23,623 bases of DNA. Origin: JAUIEH01 sp964483375 (GTDB taxonomy: Bacteria; Pseudomonadota; Alphaproteobacteria; Caulobacterales; Maricaulaceae). Under the pieces are notes generated by a model. It was not told the DNA's origin. It made no database searches and saw nothing but the letters and a program-made list of their open reading frames with translations. Where the stretch lies: NCBI GenBank assembly GCA_964483375.1, contig CAZABJ010000043.1, forward strand, positions 1 to 23,623, in the 5' to 3' direction. Shown here piece by piece: positions 1 to 7,102 of this stretch. How positions within the stretch are numbered: position 1 is the stretch's first letter; every line of letters starts with the position of its first letter. The position numbers were made by a program, and so were the translations under genes.

Positions 1-1
1 C

Positions 2-643
2 TTTGAACAGGCGGACTCCTCCACGACGCGGCAATTCGGCGGAACCGGCCTTGGGCTCGCGATCTGTCGATCGCTCGCCCGTCTCTTGGGCGGGGACGTC
101 ACCCTGCAATCTGTACCGGGGGAGGGGGCCGCGTTTACGCTCAAGATCTTGGCCGCCGTCTATGCGGAAGACCGCGAGCGTCTGGTTGATGCGTCCGCCG
201 TCGCGTCCACGGAGCCTGACGGAGAACCAGGCGCTCCACACGCGCCCAGGCTGCTCATCGCCGAGGACAACGCGGTCAACCGGCGGGTGGTCGCGGCGTT
301 CCTCGCGGAGCTGGACTGTGAGGCGACAATGGTCGGCAACGGGGCCGAGGCCTTGGCAGCGCTTCGCCACACGCGCTTCGACGCCGTGCTCATGGATGTC
401 CAAATGCCCGTCATGGACGGGCTTGAGGCGACCGAACGTCTGCGCGCCTCCGGCGGGCCCAATGCGGCGATCCCGGTCATTGCGTTGACGGCCGACGGGC
501 GGGACGGTTTTGAGCAAAAATGCCGCGACGCCGGGATGACCGACTTCGTCTTGAAGCCCTTCGACATGCGCGAACTGCATGCCGCCGTCTCCGCGGCGAT
601 CGACCTGTCCGCACGGCGTCGCGCGGAAGATCGCGCGGCCTAA
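2..643 (+). CDS. Hybrid sensor histidine kinase/response regulator, C-terminal part (5' truncated by window)
   Basis: The reading frame is open from the window edge, so only the last 213 residues are present. Residues 10-24 (RQFGGTGLGLAICRS) are the G2 box of a GHKL/HATPase_c ATP-binding domain, so the missing upstream part should hold the rest of the kinase and any sensor. After a linker of about 50 residues comes a receiver domain: acidic pair E88/D89 in IAEDN, phospho-acceptor D132 in LMDVQMPVMDG, TALTAD-like switch residues in IALTAD and the conserved K185 in VLKPF. The protein ends soon after the receiver domain; no HPt or DNA-binding domain follows. By family knowledge it autophosphorylates on His in the absent part and passes phosphate to D132, probably for onward relay. 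The input signal cannot be judged. Family assignment is certain; function is not. Confidence 0.95.
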   Translation, partial: FEQADSSTTRQFGGTGLGLAICRSLARLLGGDVTLQSVPGEGAAFTLKILAAVYAEDRERLVDASAVASTEPDGEPGAPHAPRLLIAEDNAVNRRVVAAFLAELDCEATMVGNGAEALAALRHTRFDAVLMDVQMPVMDGLEATERLRASGGPNAAIPVIALTADGRDGFEQKCRDAGMTDFVLKPFDMRELHAAVSAAIDLSARRRAEDRAA

Positions 644-734
644 GCACGGCCGCTCTTCGCCCCAGCGCCTTGCCGCGGAACGCGTCTTGTGTCACCGCAC
701 TCTCTGCGCAGCAAGCCCATGCGGGGAGAGCACG

Positions 735-1205
735 ATGAATGAGTCGCTGAGCCGGGCGATGGAGGAATCCCGTCGCCTCCAGGACCGACACGAACGGGCG
801 CAATACGAAATTCTGCAACGCCTTTGGGACACCGAACAGGCGCTCTCAAATCGGGTGCGGATCTTCGCCATCGGCGTTTTGGCCGTCAGCTGGGGCCTGT
901 TGCTTCAGGAGACCGGGGCCGAAGAAGGCCAAGGCCTGTTTGATCTCCGGCTCGTGCTTGGCGCTGCGGTTTTGTCGATCGTCGCCCTGGTGCTGGATTT
1001 CATCTATTTTTCCCTCCGCCGCACGGCGCTCTCCAACGCGGCGCGTCGAGGAACCCGCGCGCTTGGCGGTTCAGGGTTCGCGGCGCCGCTCGCCAACCTG
1101 TTCAGCACATTGCGCGCGGCGTTTTTCTTCGTCGCAGCGGGTGTCTTGGTGTTCGCAGCGGTGCAGGCGTTCTTGCCGGTGGTCTTCGGCGGCGACGCGG
1201 GCTGA
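735..1205 (+). CDS. Small membrane protein with three predicted TM helices, unknown function
   Basis: A 156-residue protein not assigned to a named family. The ATG at 735 is chosen because GGGGAGAG lies just upstream at 723-730; a longer in-frame extension starting near 579 has no such site and overlaps the kinase gene. Residues 1-40 are charged and helical (likely cytoplasmic, coiled-coil-like). Hydrophobic segments lie at about 42-58, 72-94 and 127-151, with a basic loop RRTALSNAARRGTR after TM2. It follows the histidine kinase by 91 bases on the same strand, so co-transcription is possible but unproven. No catalytic motif is visible. It is real by Shine-Dalgarno, codon bias and membrane pattern. 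Confidence 0.8.
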   Translation: MNESLSRAMEESRRLQDRHERAQYEILQRLWDTEQALSNRVRIFAIGVLAVSWGLLLQETGAEEGQGLFDLRLVLGAAVLSIVALVLDFIYFSLRRTALSNAARRGTRALGGSGFAAPLANLFSTLRAAFFFVAAGVLVFAAVQAFLPVVFGGDAG

Positions 1206-1210
1206 TTGGC

Positions 1211-1381
1211 TCAGCGCGCGCAGGCGCCATTCCCGCCACCCTCCGACCGCGCAAGGGCGGCGTCCAGGCGCGAGAGCGGGCCGACCGATCGTCCGCCAAG
1301 CGCGACGGCCTTGCGGTTATCCCTTCCAGCCCGGCTCAACGCAGCAAGGCCGGCTCTCAGCGCCTCCAACCGGATGCGCAT
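1211..1381 (-). CDS. Possible small hypothetical protein (56 aa)
   Basis: The gap between the membrane protein and threonine synthase is about 270 bases, long for this window. On the minus strand it contains an ATG-TGA frame of 56 codons, mostly G/C at third positions and using common GC-rich codons (GCG, CTG, GGC, CGC). GAAGG stands 8 bases before the ATG. The N-terminal half looks like a basic amphipathic helix (MRIRLEALRAGLAALSRAGR), the tail is Gly/Ala/Ser rich. No family is recognised. It could also be the fortuitous continuation of the long frame antisense to threonine synthase, so confidence is modest. Confidence 0.35.
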   Translation of the reverse strand: MRIRLEALRAGLAALSRAGRDNRKAVALGGRSVGPLSRLDAALARSEGGGNGACAR

Positions 1382-1474
1382 AAGGTCGGCCTTCGGTAGC
1401 ACTGACGTGTGATTGACAGGGGAAGCGGCGCGGCGGCGCGCGAGCCCGAAACGCCGGTGGTTGGGGAAACGCGC

Positions 1475-2650
1475 ATGCGGAGTTACGTCACCCATCTCGA
1501 ATGCGGCATGGACGGGACGCGCCATCAGGCCGGCGTCGTCCAAAACCTCTCGCAGGGCGGCTGGCCCTTGCTGGTGCGCTACGATCTCCCCGGCGTCAAA
1601 GCGAACGCCGACCGCGACGCGGTGTGGGCGCGCGGAGGCGGAATGTGGAAGTGGCGCGAGCTGTCGCCGGTTCAACGCGACGAAAACGTCATCGCGCTCG
1701 GGGAAGTCGATACGCCGCTCATTCCGATCCAAGGCTCTGAGACCCTGCTGGTGAAAGACGAAGGCCGGCTGCCCACCGGATCCTTCAAAGCGCGCGGCCT
1801 CGCCATGGCGGTGAGCATGGCCAAAGAGCTCGGGATCGACCACATGGCGATCCCCACCAATGGCAACGCCGGCGCGGCGCTCGCCGCTTACGCCGCGCGC
1901 GCAGGCGTCAAAGCCACCGTCGTCTGTCCCGACGACACGCCCGAAATCAATATCGAGGAGACCGCGCTCCAGGGCGCAGACGTGCTGCGGGCCGACGGGC
2001 TCATTCATGAATGCGGCGCTTGGGTGCGGGCGGAAGCCCAAAAAGGGCGCTGGTTCGATGTGTCGACCTTGAAAGAGCCCTATCGCATCGAAGGCAAGAA
2101 AACGATGGGACTGGAGCTCGCCGCCCAGCTTGGTTGGCGCTTGCCCGACGTCATCTTCTACCCCACAGGCGGCGGCACCGGCCTGATCGGCATGTGGAAA
2201 GCGTTCGCCGAGCTGGCGGCGTTGGGCTGGCTTGAGGACGAAAAGCGTCCTCGCATGGTGGCGGTTCAGGCGGAGGGCTGCGCGCCGATCGTGCGAGCCT
2301 ACGAAAGGGGCGCTCGTCATGCGGAAACATGGGAGAACGCCGCCACGATCGCTGCGGGCGTGCGTGTTCCCAAAGCCATTGGCGATTTCCTGATCCTGGA
2401 CGCGGTGCGGGAGAGCGGCGGTTGGGCGCATGCGGTTTCGGACGAAGCCATTCTCGCAGCCCGCGCCAAAATCGCGTCCGAAGACGGGCTATTGCTCTGT
2501 CCGGAGGGCGCAGCGTGCTGGGCGGCCTATGCCGAAGCCCTCGCCGACGGCCGCGTGGCGGCGGAGGAGACCGCCATCCTGTTCAATTGCGCGACGGGGC
2601 TGAAATACCCCATGCCGTCGGTGGACGCGCGACTGACCCTGCGTTCGTGA
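1475..2650 (+). CDS. thrC: Threonine synthase (PLP fold-type II, archaeal/plant-like class)
   Basis: Predicted to convert O-phospho-L-homoserine to L-threonine and phosphate with pyridoxal 5'-phosphate in the cytoplasm. The 391-residue product has the PLP-lysine motif GSFKARG (K105), the asparagine loop NGNAG (129-133) and the phosphate-binding glycine loop TGGGTG (231-236). The N-terminus (YVTHLECGMDG, then GGWPLLVRYD) matches the region ahead of the catalytic domain in threonine synthases that often forms a CxxCG zinc-ribbon-like element. Here only one cysteine, C10, is left. The ATG at 1475 follows GGGGAA with 7-base spacing; a GTG at 1409 gives a 22-residue extension without a ribosome site. 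Other PALP enzymes (threonine dehydratase, diaminopropionate ammonia-lyase, cysteate synthase) are possible alternatives. Other thr genes are not nearby, so this may be a second, paralogous enzyme. Confidence 0.82.
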   Translation: MRSYVTHLECGMDGTRHQAGVVQNLSQGGWPLLVRYDLPGVKANADRDAVWARGGGMWKWRELSPVQRDENVIALGEVDTPLIPIQGSETLLVKDEGRLPTGSFKARGLAMAVSMAKELGIDHMAIPTNGNAGAALAAYAARAGVKATVVCPDDTPEINIEETALQGADVLRADGLIHECGAWVRAEAQKGRWFDVSTLKEPYRIEGKKTMGLELAAQLGWRLPDVIFYPTGGGTGLIGMWKAFAELAALGWLEDEKRPRMVAVQAEGCAPIVRAYERGARHAETWENAATIAAGVRVPKAIGDFLILDAVRESGGWAHAVSDEAILAARAKIASEDGLLLCPEGAACWAAYAEALADGRVAAEETAILFNCATGLKYPMPSVDARLTLRS

Positions 2651-2658
2651 CGTCGAAC

Positions 2659-2886
2659 CTAGAACGGCCGTCCTCGTCCGGTCTCCAGCCCCATCAAATT
2701 AGCCAGATGCACTAGCATCACCAGCGTGAACGTCGCGCCTAACAGCATCACCCAAATCCAAGGAATGAGCCGGGGATGCGCCATAGGTTGGGCGGGACGG
2801 CCGTGCCGCCAGGCCCCAAACGCGACAACCGCCGCGCCTGCGACCGCCATCGCCACTGTCGGCAAAACGCCCAACCCCTCGCCCAT
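2659..2886 (-). CDS. Small two-helix membrane protein, unknown function
   Basis: A 75-residue frame whose ATG is preceded by AAGGGA about 7 bases upstream. Two hydrophobic stretches (about residues 7-25 and 42-63) are separated by a basic loop HGRPAQPMAHPR, so a hairpin in the inner membrane with a positively charged loop is likely. It is convergent with threonine synthase; the two stop codons are only 8 bases apart, leaving no room for separate terminators. The glycosyltransferase gene lies 111 bases upstream on the same strand and might share a transcript. No family is recognised. Confidence 0.65.
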   Translation of the reverse strand: MGEGLGVLPTVAMAVAGAAVVAFGAWRHGRPAQPMAHPRLIPWIWVMLLGATFTLVMLVHLANLMGLETGRGRPF

Positions 2887-2997
2887 GACCGCGTCCCTTG
2901 TTCCGTGTCGCGCATGCCCGCGTGGGGTCCATATCGGAACCCAATCCCGGTCGCGCCACCGGTTTCAGGAATTCAGCGAAACGCGTGCGGCCGCCCC

Positions 2998-4563
2998 TTA
3001 CCGCGCGGTATGCTCTTGGGATGGGGCGGGGGCGGAGCTTCGCTGGCCCGAAGCCGATGTCCGGGGCGCGCAGCGGGTCATCCCATGATCGGTCTTGGCC
3101 CAGTAATGCGGCTTGGTGACGAGCTCGCCGACGGCGCGGAGAGCCGCGGGCGTATGCAAGAGCCAGTAGAGCGGCATGAAGAGCGTTTGGGTCGCTAATC
3201 GCGCCAAGCCGGCCCGCCGCAGCCCCAAGATCCCGCACCCTGCGCTGGCCGCGTAGCCTGCGAGCAACAGCGCGAACGCCGCCGCGCTTGAGCCTGCTCC
3301 GCCGATCCCGGCGAAACCAAGCGCGAAACTGACAAGCGCTAGCGCGATGAGGGGGGCGTGCACGAGACTGGACGCCGCCGACAAGCCGATGGTCAGGTGG
3401 AGTGCGGCCGCCGCGCCGATCCCTCCGCCGGAAAAGAGCGCCCCTGGCGTCCGCATGCGCACCAGCCATGTCTGGAGAAAGCCCTTCACCCAGCGGGACC
3501 GCTGGCGCGTCCAGGCCGCGCGCGAGGTGGTGGCTTCCTCCAAGGTCGCCGGTGCGATCACCCCGGTGCGCCAACCCTTGGCGGCGAGACGAAAGCCGAG
3601 ATCGGCGTCCTCGGTGACGTTGAACGGATCCCAACCGCCCGCCGCCTTCAGGGCGTCTACGCGGAAGTGATTTGAGGTGCCGCCCAGGGGCAGCGCCCAC
3701 CCCCATCGCGCCAAAGCAGGAAGGATCACGTGGAACTGGGCGGCGTATTCGATTGCAAATTGCCGCGTCAGCCAGTTTTCATCCGCATTGTACCACCCCA
3801 GCGGCGCTTGAACGCAGGCGAGCCGATCGCCGCCCCGGGAAAACGCATCGAGCGCGGCGCGCAGTTGGGCGGGGTGGGGGCGGTCCTCGGCGTCATACAC
3901 GGTGACGAACGGACCGCGCGCGAAGGCGAGGGCGATGCTGAGCGCGCGCGGTTTGGTCTGCGGCGGGCCTGGCGGCGCAACGATGATCTCGAAACCCGCC
4001 TCAAGCGCGATTGCGTCGGCGACGGCGCGGGTGGCGACGTCGTTCGCTTCGACCACGAGCTTCACGTCCAAACGGTCCCGCGGGTAGTCGAGCGCCGCGA
4101 TGGCTTCGGCCAGGCCGGGGAGCACCCGCGCTTCTCGATAGACTGGCAGGATGACGGTGTAGACGGGTAGGGGGCCGGACCAACCCGGCCCGGTGGGGCG
4201 CGCCTGCGGCGTGAGAAGACAGGCGAGGCGAAAGAGGGCCAACGCGCCGGCGCAGCCTGCGACCGCCACCTGCGCCGCGCTCCACGTCGCGCCCGGCGCC
4301 AGGACGCCGGCGCCGAGAAAACAAAGCGCCAGAATGAGGCTTAAGCGCAGTTGCGGCGGCGTCATCGCAACTGAGGCAGAGGCGAGCGGATCGTCGCGCT
4401 CCAGCGCCGTGACGGCGTCGTGCGCCGCGCGGGCGAGGTCGGCCTGTGACGGCGTACGCGGAAGCCGCCGCGCCCGTTGGGGGCGCGCTTCGCGCAGCTC
4501 AGCCGCAATGGCGCGCGGGCGCGTCGGTTCGCGGCCCCGCACGCGCTCCAGCGCGCCCTGCAT
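2998..4563 (-). CDS. Membrane GT2 glycosyltransferase, XagB/BcsA-like
   Basis: Predicted inner-membrane family 2 glycosyltransferase that adds or polymerises sugars from a UDP-sugar on the cytoplasmic face. The ATG at 4563 is chosen because GAGGA precedes it; a TTG at 4626 gives 21 more residues with no ribosome site. In the 521-residue form, a TM region near 75-114 is followed by the GT-A domain starting at VYTVILPVYREARVLPG. Key motifs are DAED (224-227), GGTSNHFR, TED (317-319) and QRSRW (354-358), the set of processive beta-glycosyltransferases. Several TM helices follow to about residue 475. It resembles the XagB-type enzyme of alphaproteobacteria but without a large extra N-terminal domain. 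No other polysaccharide genes are adjacent, so the product is unknown. The N-terminal 65 residues are basic and low-complexity. Confidence 0.85.
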   Translation of the reverse strand: MQGALERVRGREPTRPRAIAAELREARPQRARRLPRTPSQADLARAAHDAVTALERDDPLASASVAMTPPQLRLSLILALCFLGAGVLAPGATWSAAQVAVAGCAGALALFRLACLLTPQARPTGPGWSGPLPVYTVILPVYREARVLPGLAEAIAALDYPRDRLDVKLVVEANDVATRAVADAIALEAGFEIIVAPPGPPQTKPRALSIALAFARGPFVTVYDAEDRPHPAQLRAALDAFSRGGDRLACVQAPLGWYNADENWLTRQFAIEYAAQFHVILPALARWGWALPLGGTSNHFRVDALKAAGGWDPFNVTEDADLGFRLAAKGWRTGVIAPATLEEATTSRAAWTRQRSRWVKGFLQTWLVRMRTPGALFSGGGIGAAAALHLTIGLSAASSLVHAPLIALALVSFALGFAGIGGAGSSAAAFALLLAGYAASAGCGILGLRRAGLARLATQTLFMPLYWLLHTPAALRAVGELVTKPHYWAKTDHGMTRCAPRTSASGQRSSAPAPSQEHTAR

Positions 4564-4658
4564 GGCGACGTCGTCCTCGTGCTCGTGCGGTCTGACTGGT
4601 TTTTGTTGTCGTCCGCCCCGCTGCAACCGTAGCGGTCAAGCGCCGCGGCGTCGACTGG

Positions 4659-5165
4659 TCAGCCTGTCTCCGGCCGCAACCAGCCAGCGAGCCGGGCTCT
4701 GCCCGGCACGGGTTCGTCTTCGACGTCAAAAACCAGGGCGTTCGCCGTGGGCAGTCCCCCCTGCAATCTCAGGGCGGCGTCGGCGTCATGGGGCAGGGGG
4801 GACTGAACGAAACAGGCGGCGAGCGCCTTAAGACCGGGATTGTGTCCGACGAGAAGAACCCGGTCGTATGCCGCCGCAGCTCGGACGGCGTCAGCCAAAA
4901 CGTCCGCCTCGGCAAGGTACAATGCATCCGCAAAGGCGATTGAATTCGCCGTCACGACGGGAGCGAGGCGCTCCCATGTTTCCCGCGTGCGCGCGGCCGT
5001 GGAGACAAGCGCTCTGTCCAGCGCGCCATATCCCAAAGCGGCCAACCGCAGGGCGATCGCCGTCGCGTCGCTTCGGCCGCGCTCATTCAGTCGCCGCTCT
5101 TTGTCCGACTGCCGGACGGCGGGCTGTTCGGCTTTGGCGTGCCGCATCACGATCAGCGTCTTCAT
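4659..5165 (-). CDS. sixA: SixA-type phosphohistidine phosphatase (histidine phosphatase superfamily)
   Basis: A 168-residue member of the histidine phosphatase (RHG) superfamily, SixA branch: short, with no regulatory domain. The catalytic RHG-type motif is MRHAKAE, with R8 and nucleophile H9. RLNERGR follows, then the STAARTRET segment (second conserved Arg) and the second active-site histidine in LLVGHNPGL. SixA proteins dephosphorylate phosphohistidine in HPt or PTS-type phosphotransfer proteins. The target here is unknown; the histidine kinase at the window start lies 4 kb away and is only a possible link. The ATG at 5165 fits the family start; a further ATG at 5186 would add seven atypical residues. 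It is upstream of and co-directional with the glycosyltransferase, about 95 bases apart. Confidence 0.85.
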   Translation of the reverse strand: MKTLIVMRHAKAEQPAVRQSDKERRLNERGRSDATAIALRLAALGYGALDRALVSTAARTRETWERLAPVVTANSIAFADALYLAEADVLADAVRAAAAYDRVLLVGHNPGLKALAACFVQSPLPHDADAALRLQGGLPTANALVFDVEDEPVPGRARLAGWLRPETG

Positions 5166-5225
5166 GGCCGGAACGCCTAACCGCATGCGTCAAAGAAAGG
5201 AACCCGGCGAACTCTTGCGCGCGCG

Positions 5226-5241
5226 GGTCGGCGTGCCGACC
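5226..5241. promoter_or_regulatory. Inverted repeat between sixA and peroxiredoxin (operator or leader hairpin)
   Basis: GGTCGGC-GT-GCCGACC is a perfect 7-bp inverted repeat with a 2-base centre, located in the 127-base divergent region, about 50 bases before the peroxiredoxin ATG. The tight centre suits a dimeric regulator better than an RNA hairpin. No regulator binding such a site is recognised. Confidence 0.4.
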
Positions 5242-5292
5242 TACCGCTACGGCGTAATGCTCGTCATACCGCAATCAGGACAGGAGTTTGCG

Positions 5293-5928
5293 ATGGGTCT
5301 GCTGCTGGGCGATCTCGCCCCTGATTTCGAGGCCGACACCACCCAAGGCCGGATCCGCTTTCATGACTGGATCGGCGATGGTTGGGCCGTTTTCTTTAGT
5401 CACCCCGCCGACTTCACTCCGGTTTGCACCACCGAGCTGGGGCTGACCGCGCGGCTGTCGGATGAATTCGCCAAGCGCAACGCCAAAGCCATCGCCATCT
5501 CGGTGGACCCGCTGGACAGTCACGAGGGCTGGGTCGGCGACATCGAGGCGACCCAGGGCGCAAAGGTCGGATTTCCCATCATCGCCGATCCGGGCAAAGA
5601 CGTTTCCACGCTCTATGAGATGATCCACCCCAACAGCGATCCGAAACTGACGGTTCGAGCGGTTTTCGTCATCGACCCGCAGAAAAAGATTCGCGCCACC
5701 TTCACCTATCCGCCCAGCACCGGCCGCAACTTCAACGAGGTGCTTCGCCTTATCGACAGCCTGCAGCTGACCGACGGTTACAAGGTCGCCACGCCCGTGA
5801 ACTGGGAGGACGGCGACGACGTCATCGTGCTGCCTTCGATCAGCGATGAGGACGCGGAAAAAATGTTCCCCAAGGGCATCCGGCAGGTCCGCTCCTATCT
5901 GCGCGTCACCCCGCAGCCGAACAAATGA
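5293..5928 (+). CDS. 1-Cys peroxiredoxin (Prx6 class)
   Basis: Cytosolic thiol peroxidase that reduces hydrogen peroxide or organic hydroperoxides. The 211-residue protein begins after CAGGAG (5281-5286). The peroxidatic motif is PADFTPVCTTE with C45, typical of the AhpC/TSA superfamily. C45 is the only cysteine in the protein, and the long C-terminal domain (after IRATFTYPPSTGRNF) is characteristic of the Prx6/1-Cys class rather than typical 2-Cys AhpC. An external thiol must therefore reduce the sulfenic acid. The gene is divergent from sixA and followed by a GC-rich hairpin, so it is probably monocistronic. The inverted repeat upstream may control it; no OxyR-like site is recognised. Confidence 0.93.
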   Translation: MGLLLGDLAPDFEADTTQGRIRFHDWIGDGWAVFFSHPADFTPVCTTELGLTARLSDEFAKRNAKAIAISVDPLDSHEGWVGDIEATQGAKVGFPIIADPGKDVSTLYEMIHPNSDPKLTVRAVFVIDPQKKIRATFTYPPSTGRNFNEVLRLIDSLQLTDGYKVATPVNWEDGDDVIVLPSISDEDAEKMFPKGIRQVRSYLRVTPQPNK

Positions 5929-5935
5929 CTCATAG

Positions 5936-5962
5936 GGCCGAGGCCGCTTGGCGGTCTCGGCC
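5936..5962 (+). terminator. GC-rich hairpin after peroxiredoxin, possible terminator
   Basis: A 12-bp stem (GGCCGAGGCCGC with GCGGTCTCGGCC, one G-T wobble) with a 3-base loop starts 8 bases after the stop codon. It lacks a T-run, so it may end transcription weakly or only protect the 3' end. Confidence 0.5.
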
Positions 5963-6152
5963 GACTTCGGGTTGCTCGATAGTGGTTTTCCGACCAGCCA
6001 TAATGTCCAAAGAGAGCGGAAGAGAAATAGACTTGATCGCAGTGTGATCGCGGCTTGTTTTTCTTATCAGTATTTAACGCCCGCATTTTCGCGGGACCTA
6101 TGCTGCGGCGCCCAGGGGCGGGGGTTTCTTTTAGGCCTGCGTCGCGATACAA

Positions 6153-6235
6153 GGCCCCCTATCGCCGCTATGGGGGCTGCGCGCCGAGCGCGCTTCGCGG
6201 CCAGGCAGCACGCGCCGCCGCCATCACGCGGCGGC
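6153..6235 (+). promoter_or_regulatory. Structured leader of the betaine operon (two hairpins)
   Basis: The 343-base gap 5929-6271 holds no convincing gene. Its middle (about 6030-6085) is the most AT-rich part and the likely promoter zone, but no clear -35/-10 pair was found; GATCGC occurs twice there, 11 bases apart (6035-6040, 6046-6051). Downstream are two strong hairpins: GGCCCCC/GGGGGCT (6153-6159 with 6172-6178) and GCCGCCG/CGGCGGC (6214-6220 with 6229-6235). They precede the AGGAGG ribosome site at 6255-6260. I do not recognise a SAM, SAH or glycine riboswitch. Confidence 0.4.
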
Positions 6236-6271
6236 CCCTCGCGCCACTGAAGCTAGGAGGATTATCGTCGG

Positions 6272-7102
6272 ATGACCGTCGAACCTAAGGACGACGTGCG
6301 CGCGCCGAGCGGCGACCCGCAAAAGTTCGGCGAAGACCCGCTCGCGGTCCGCGACACCGACCACTATCAGGAAGAGTACTTCCAGACCTTCGTCGAAAAA
6401 TGGGACGAGCTGATCGATTGGAAGGCGCGGGCGGACAGCGAAGGGGCTTTCTTCGTCGACCTGCTGCGCGGGCGAGGTAAGGCCGCCATCCTAGACGTGG
6501 CGACAGGCACGGGCTTCCATTCGGTGCGCCTGCTCGAAGCGGGCTTCGATGTCACAAGCGCCGACGGCAGTGCGGAGATGCTGGCGAAGGCCTTCGAAAA
6601 CGCCAATGAGCGCGGCCATGTGCTGAAAACGGTACAGTCCGACTGGCGTTGGCTGAACCGAGACATAAAAGGCAAGTTCGACGCGATTATTTGCCTCGGC
6701 AATTCCTTCACGCATTTGTTCGACGAGATGGACCGTCGTCGGGCGCTGGCGGAGTTTTACGCCGCCCTGAATTATGACGGCCTGTTGATACTGGACCATC
6801 GCAACTACGACATCATCTTGGACGATGAGTTTCAAACCAAGCACAAATATTACTATTGCGGCGAAGACGTCGTCGCCGAGCCTGAGCATGTAGACGAGGG
6901 GTTGGCGCGGTTCCGCTACGCGTTCCCTGACGGCTCGGAATACCGGCTGAACATGTTCCCGTTGCGCAAGCGCTATATGCGCCAGCTCATATCCGAGGCT
7001 GGGTTTGAGCGGGTGCGCACATATGGCGATTTTCAGGAGCAATATGGCGACGCCGAACCGGACTTTTTTATCCACGTCGCTGAGAAGACCGTTGACGACT
7101 AA
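6272..7102 (+). CDS. Glycine/sarcosine N-methyltransferase (GSMT)
   Basis: Cytoplasmic SAM-dependent enzyme that methylates glycine to sarcosine and sarcosine to dimethylglycine, the first steps of de novo glycine-betaine synthesis. The 276-residue length matches bacterial GSMT. The start follows AGGAGG at 6255-6260 with 11-base spacing. SAM motif I is ILDVATGTGFH (73-83), the acidic residue after strand 2 is D98 in SADGS, and the GSMT-type signatures SDWRWLNRDI, LGNSFTHLFDE and LDHRNYD are present, as is KHKYYYCGEDV. It is first in a three-gene operon with the second methyltransferase (overlapping by 11 bases) and a BCCT carrier. Adjacency of both methylases makes the assignment strong compared with an unrelated SAM enzyme. 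Confidence 0.93.
   Translation: MTVEPKDDVRAPSGDPQKFGEDPLAVRDTDHYQEEYFQTFVEKWDELIDWKARADSEGAFFVDLLRGRGKAAILDVATGTGFHSVRLLEAGFDVTSADGSAEMLAKAFENANERGHVLKTVQSDWRWLNRDIKGKFDAIICLGNSFTHLFDEMDRRRALAEFYAALNYDGLLILDHRNYDIILDDEFQTKHKYYYCGEDVVAEPEHVDEGLARFRYAFPDGSEYRLNMFPLRKRYMRQLISEAGFERVRTYGDFQEQYGDAEPDFFIHVAEKTVDD

Noticed and set aside
1211..2431. Long open frame (about 400 codons) on the minus strand across threonine synthase
   Set aside because: It is antisense to a gene with complete PLP motifs; its translation is low-complexity Arg/His-rich and matches no family. Only the last 56 codons, lying in the gap, are kept as a weak candidate.
2699..3706. Minus-strand frame of 335 codons overlapping the glycosyltransferase and small membrane gene
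   Set aside because: It is a shifted reading of the GT2 gene, with Arg-rich composition and no motifs.
4840..5292. N-terminal extension of the peroxiredoxin by 151 residues
   Set aside because: It lies over sixA on the other strand; the internal ATG at 5293 has a good SD and gives the normal family length.
5948..6250. 100-codon ORF in the leader of the betaine operon
   Set aside because: It has no SD, atypical composition and overlaps hairpins; I regard the gap as non-coding.
6090..6260. SAM, SAH or glycine riboswitch before the SAM-dependent methylase genes
   Set aside because: None of the conserved core sequences I know could be matched; only generic hairpins are visible.
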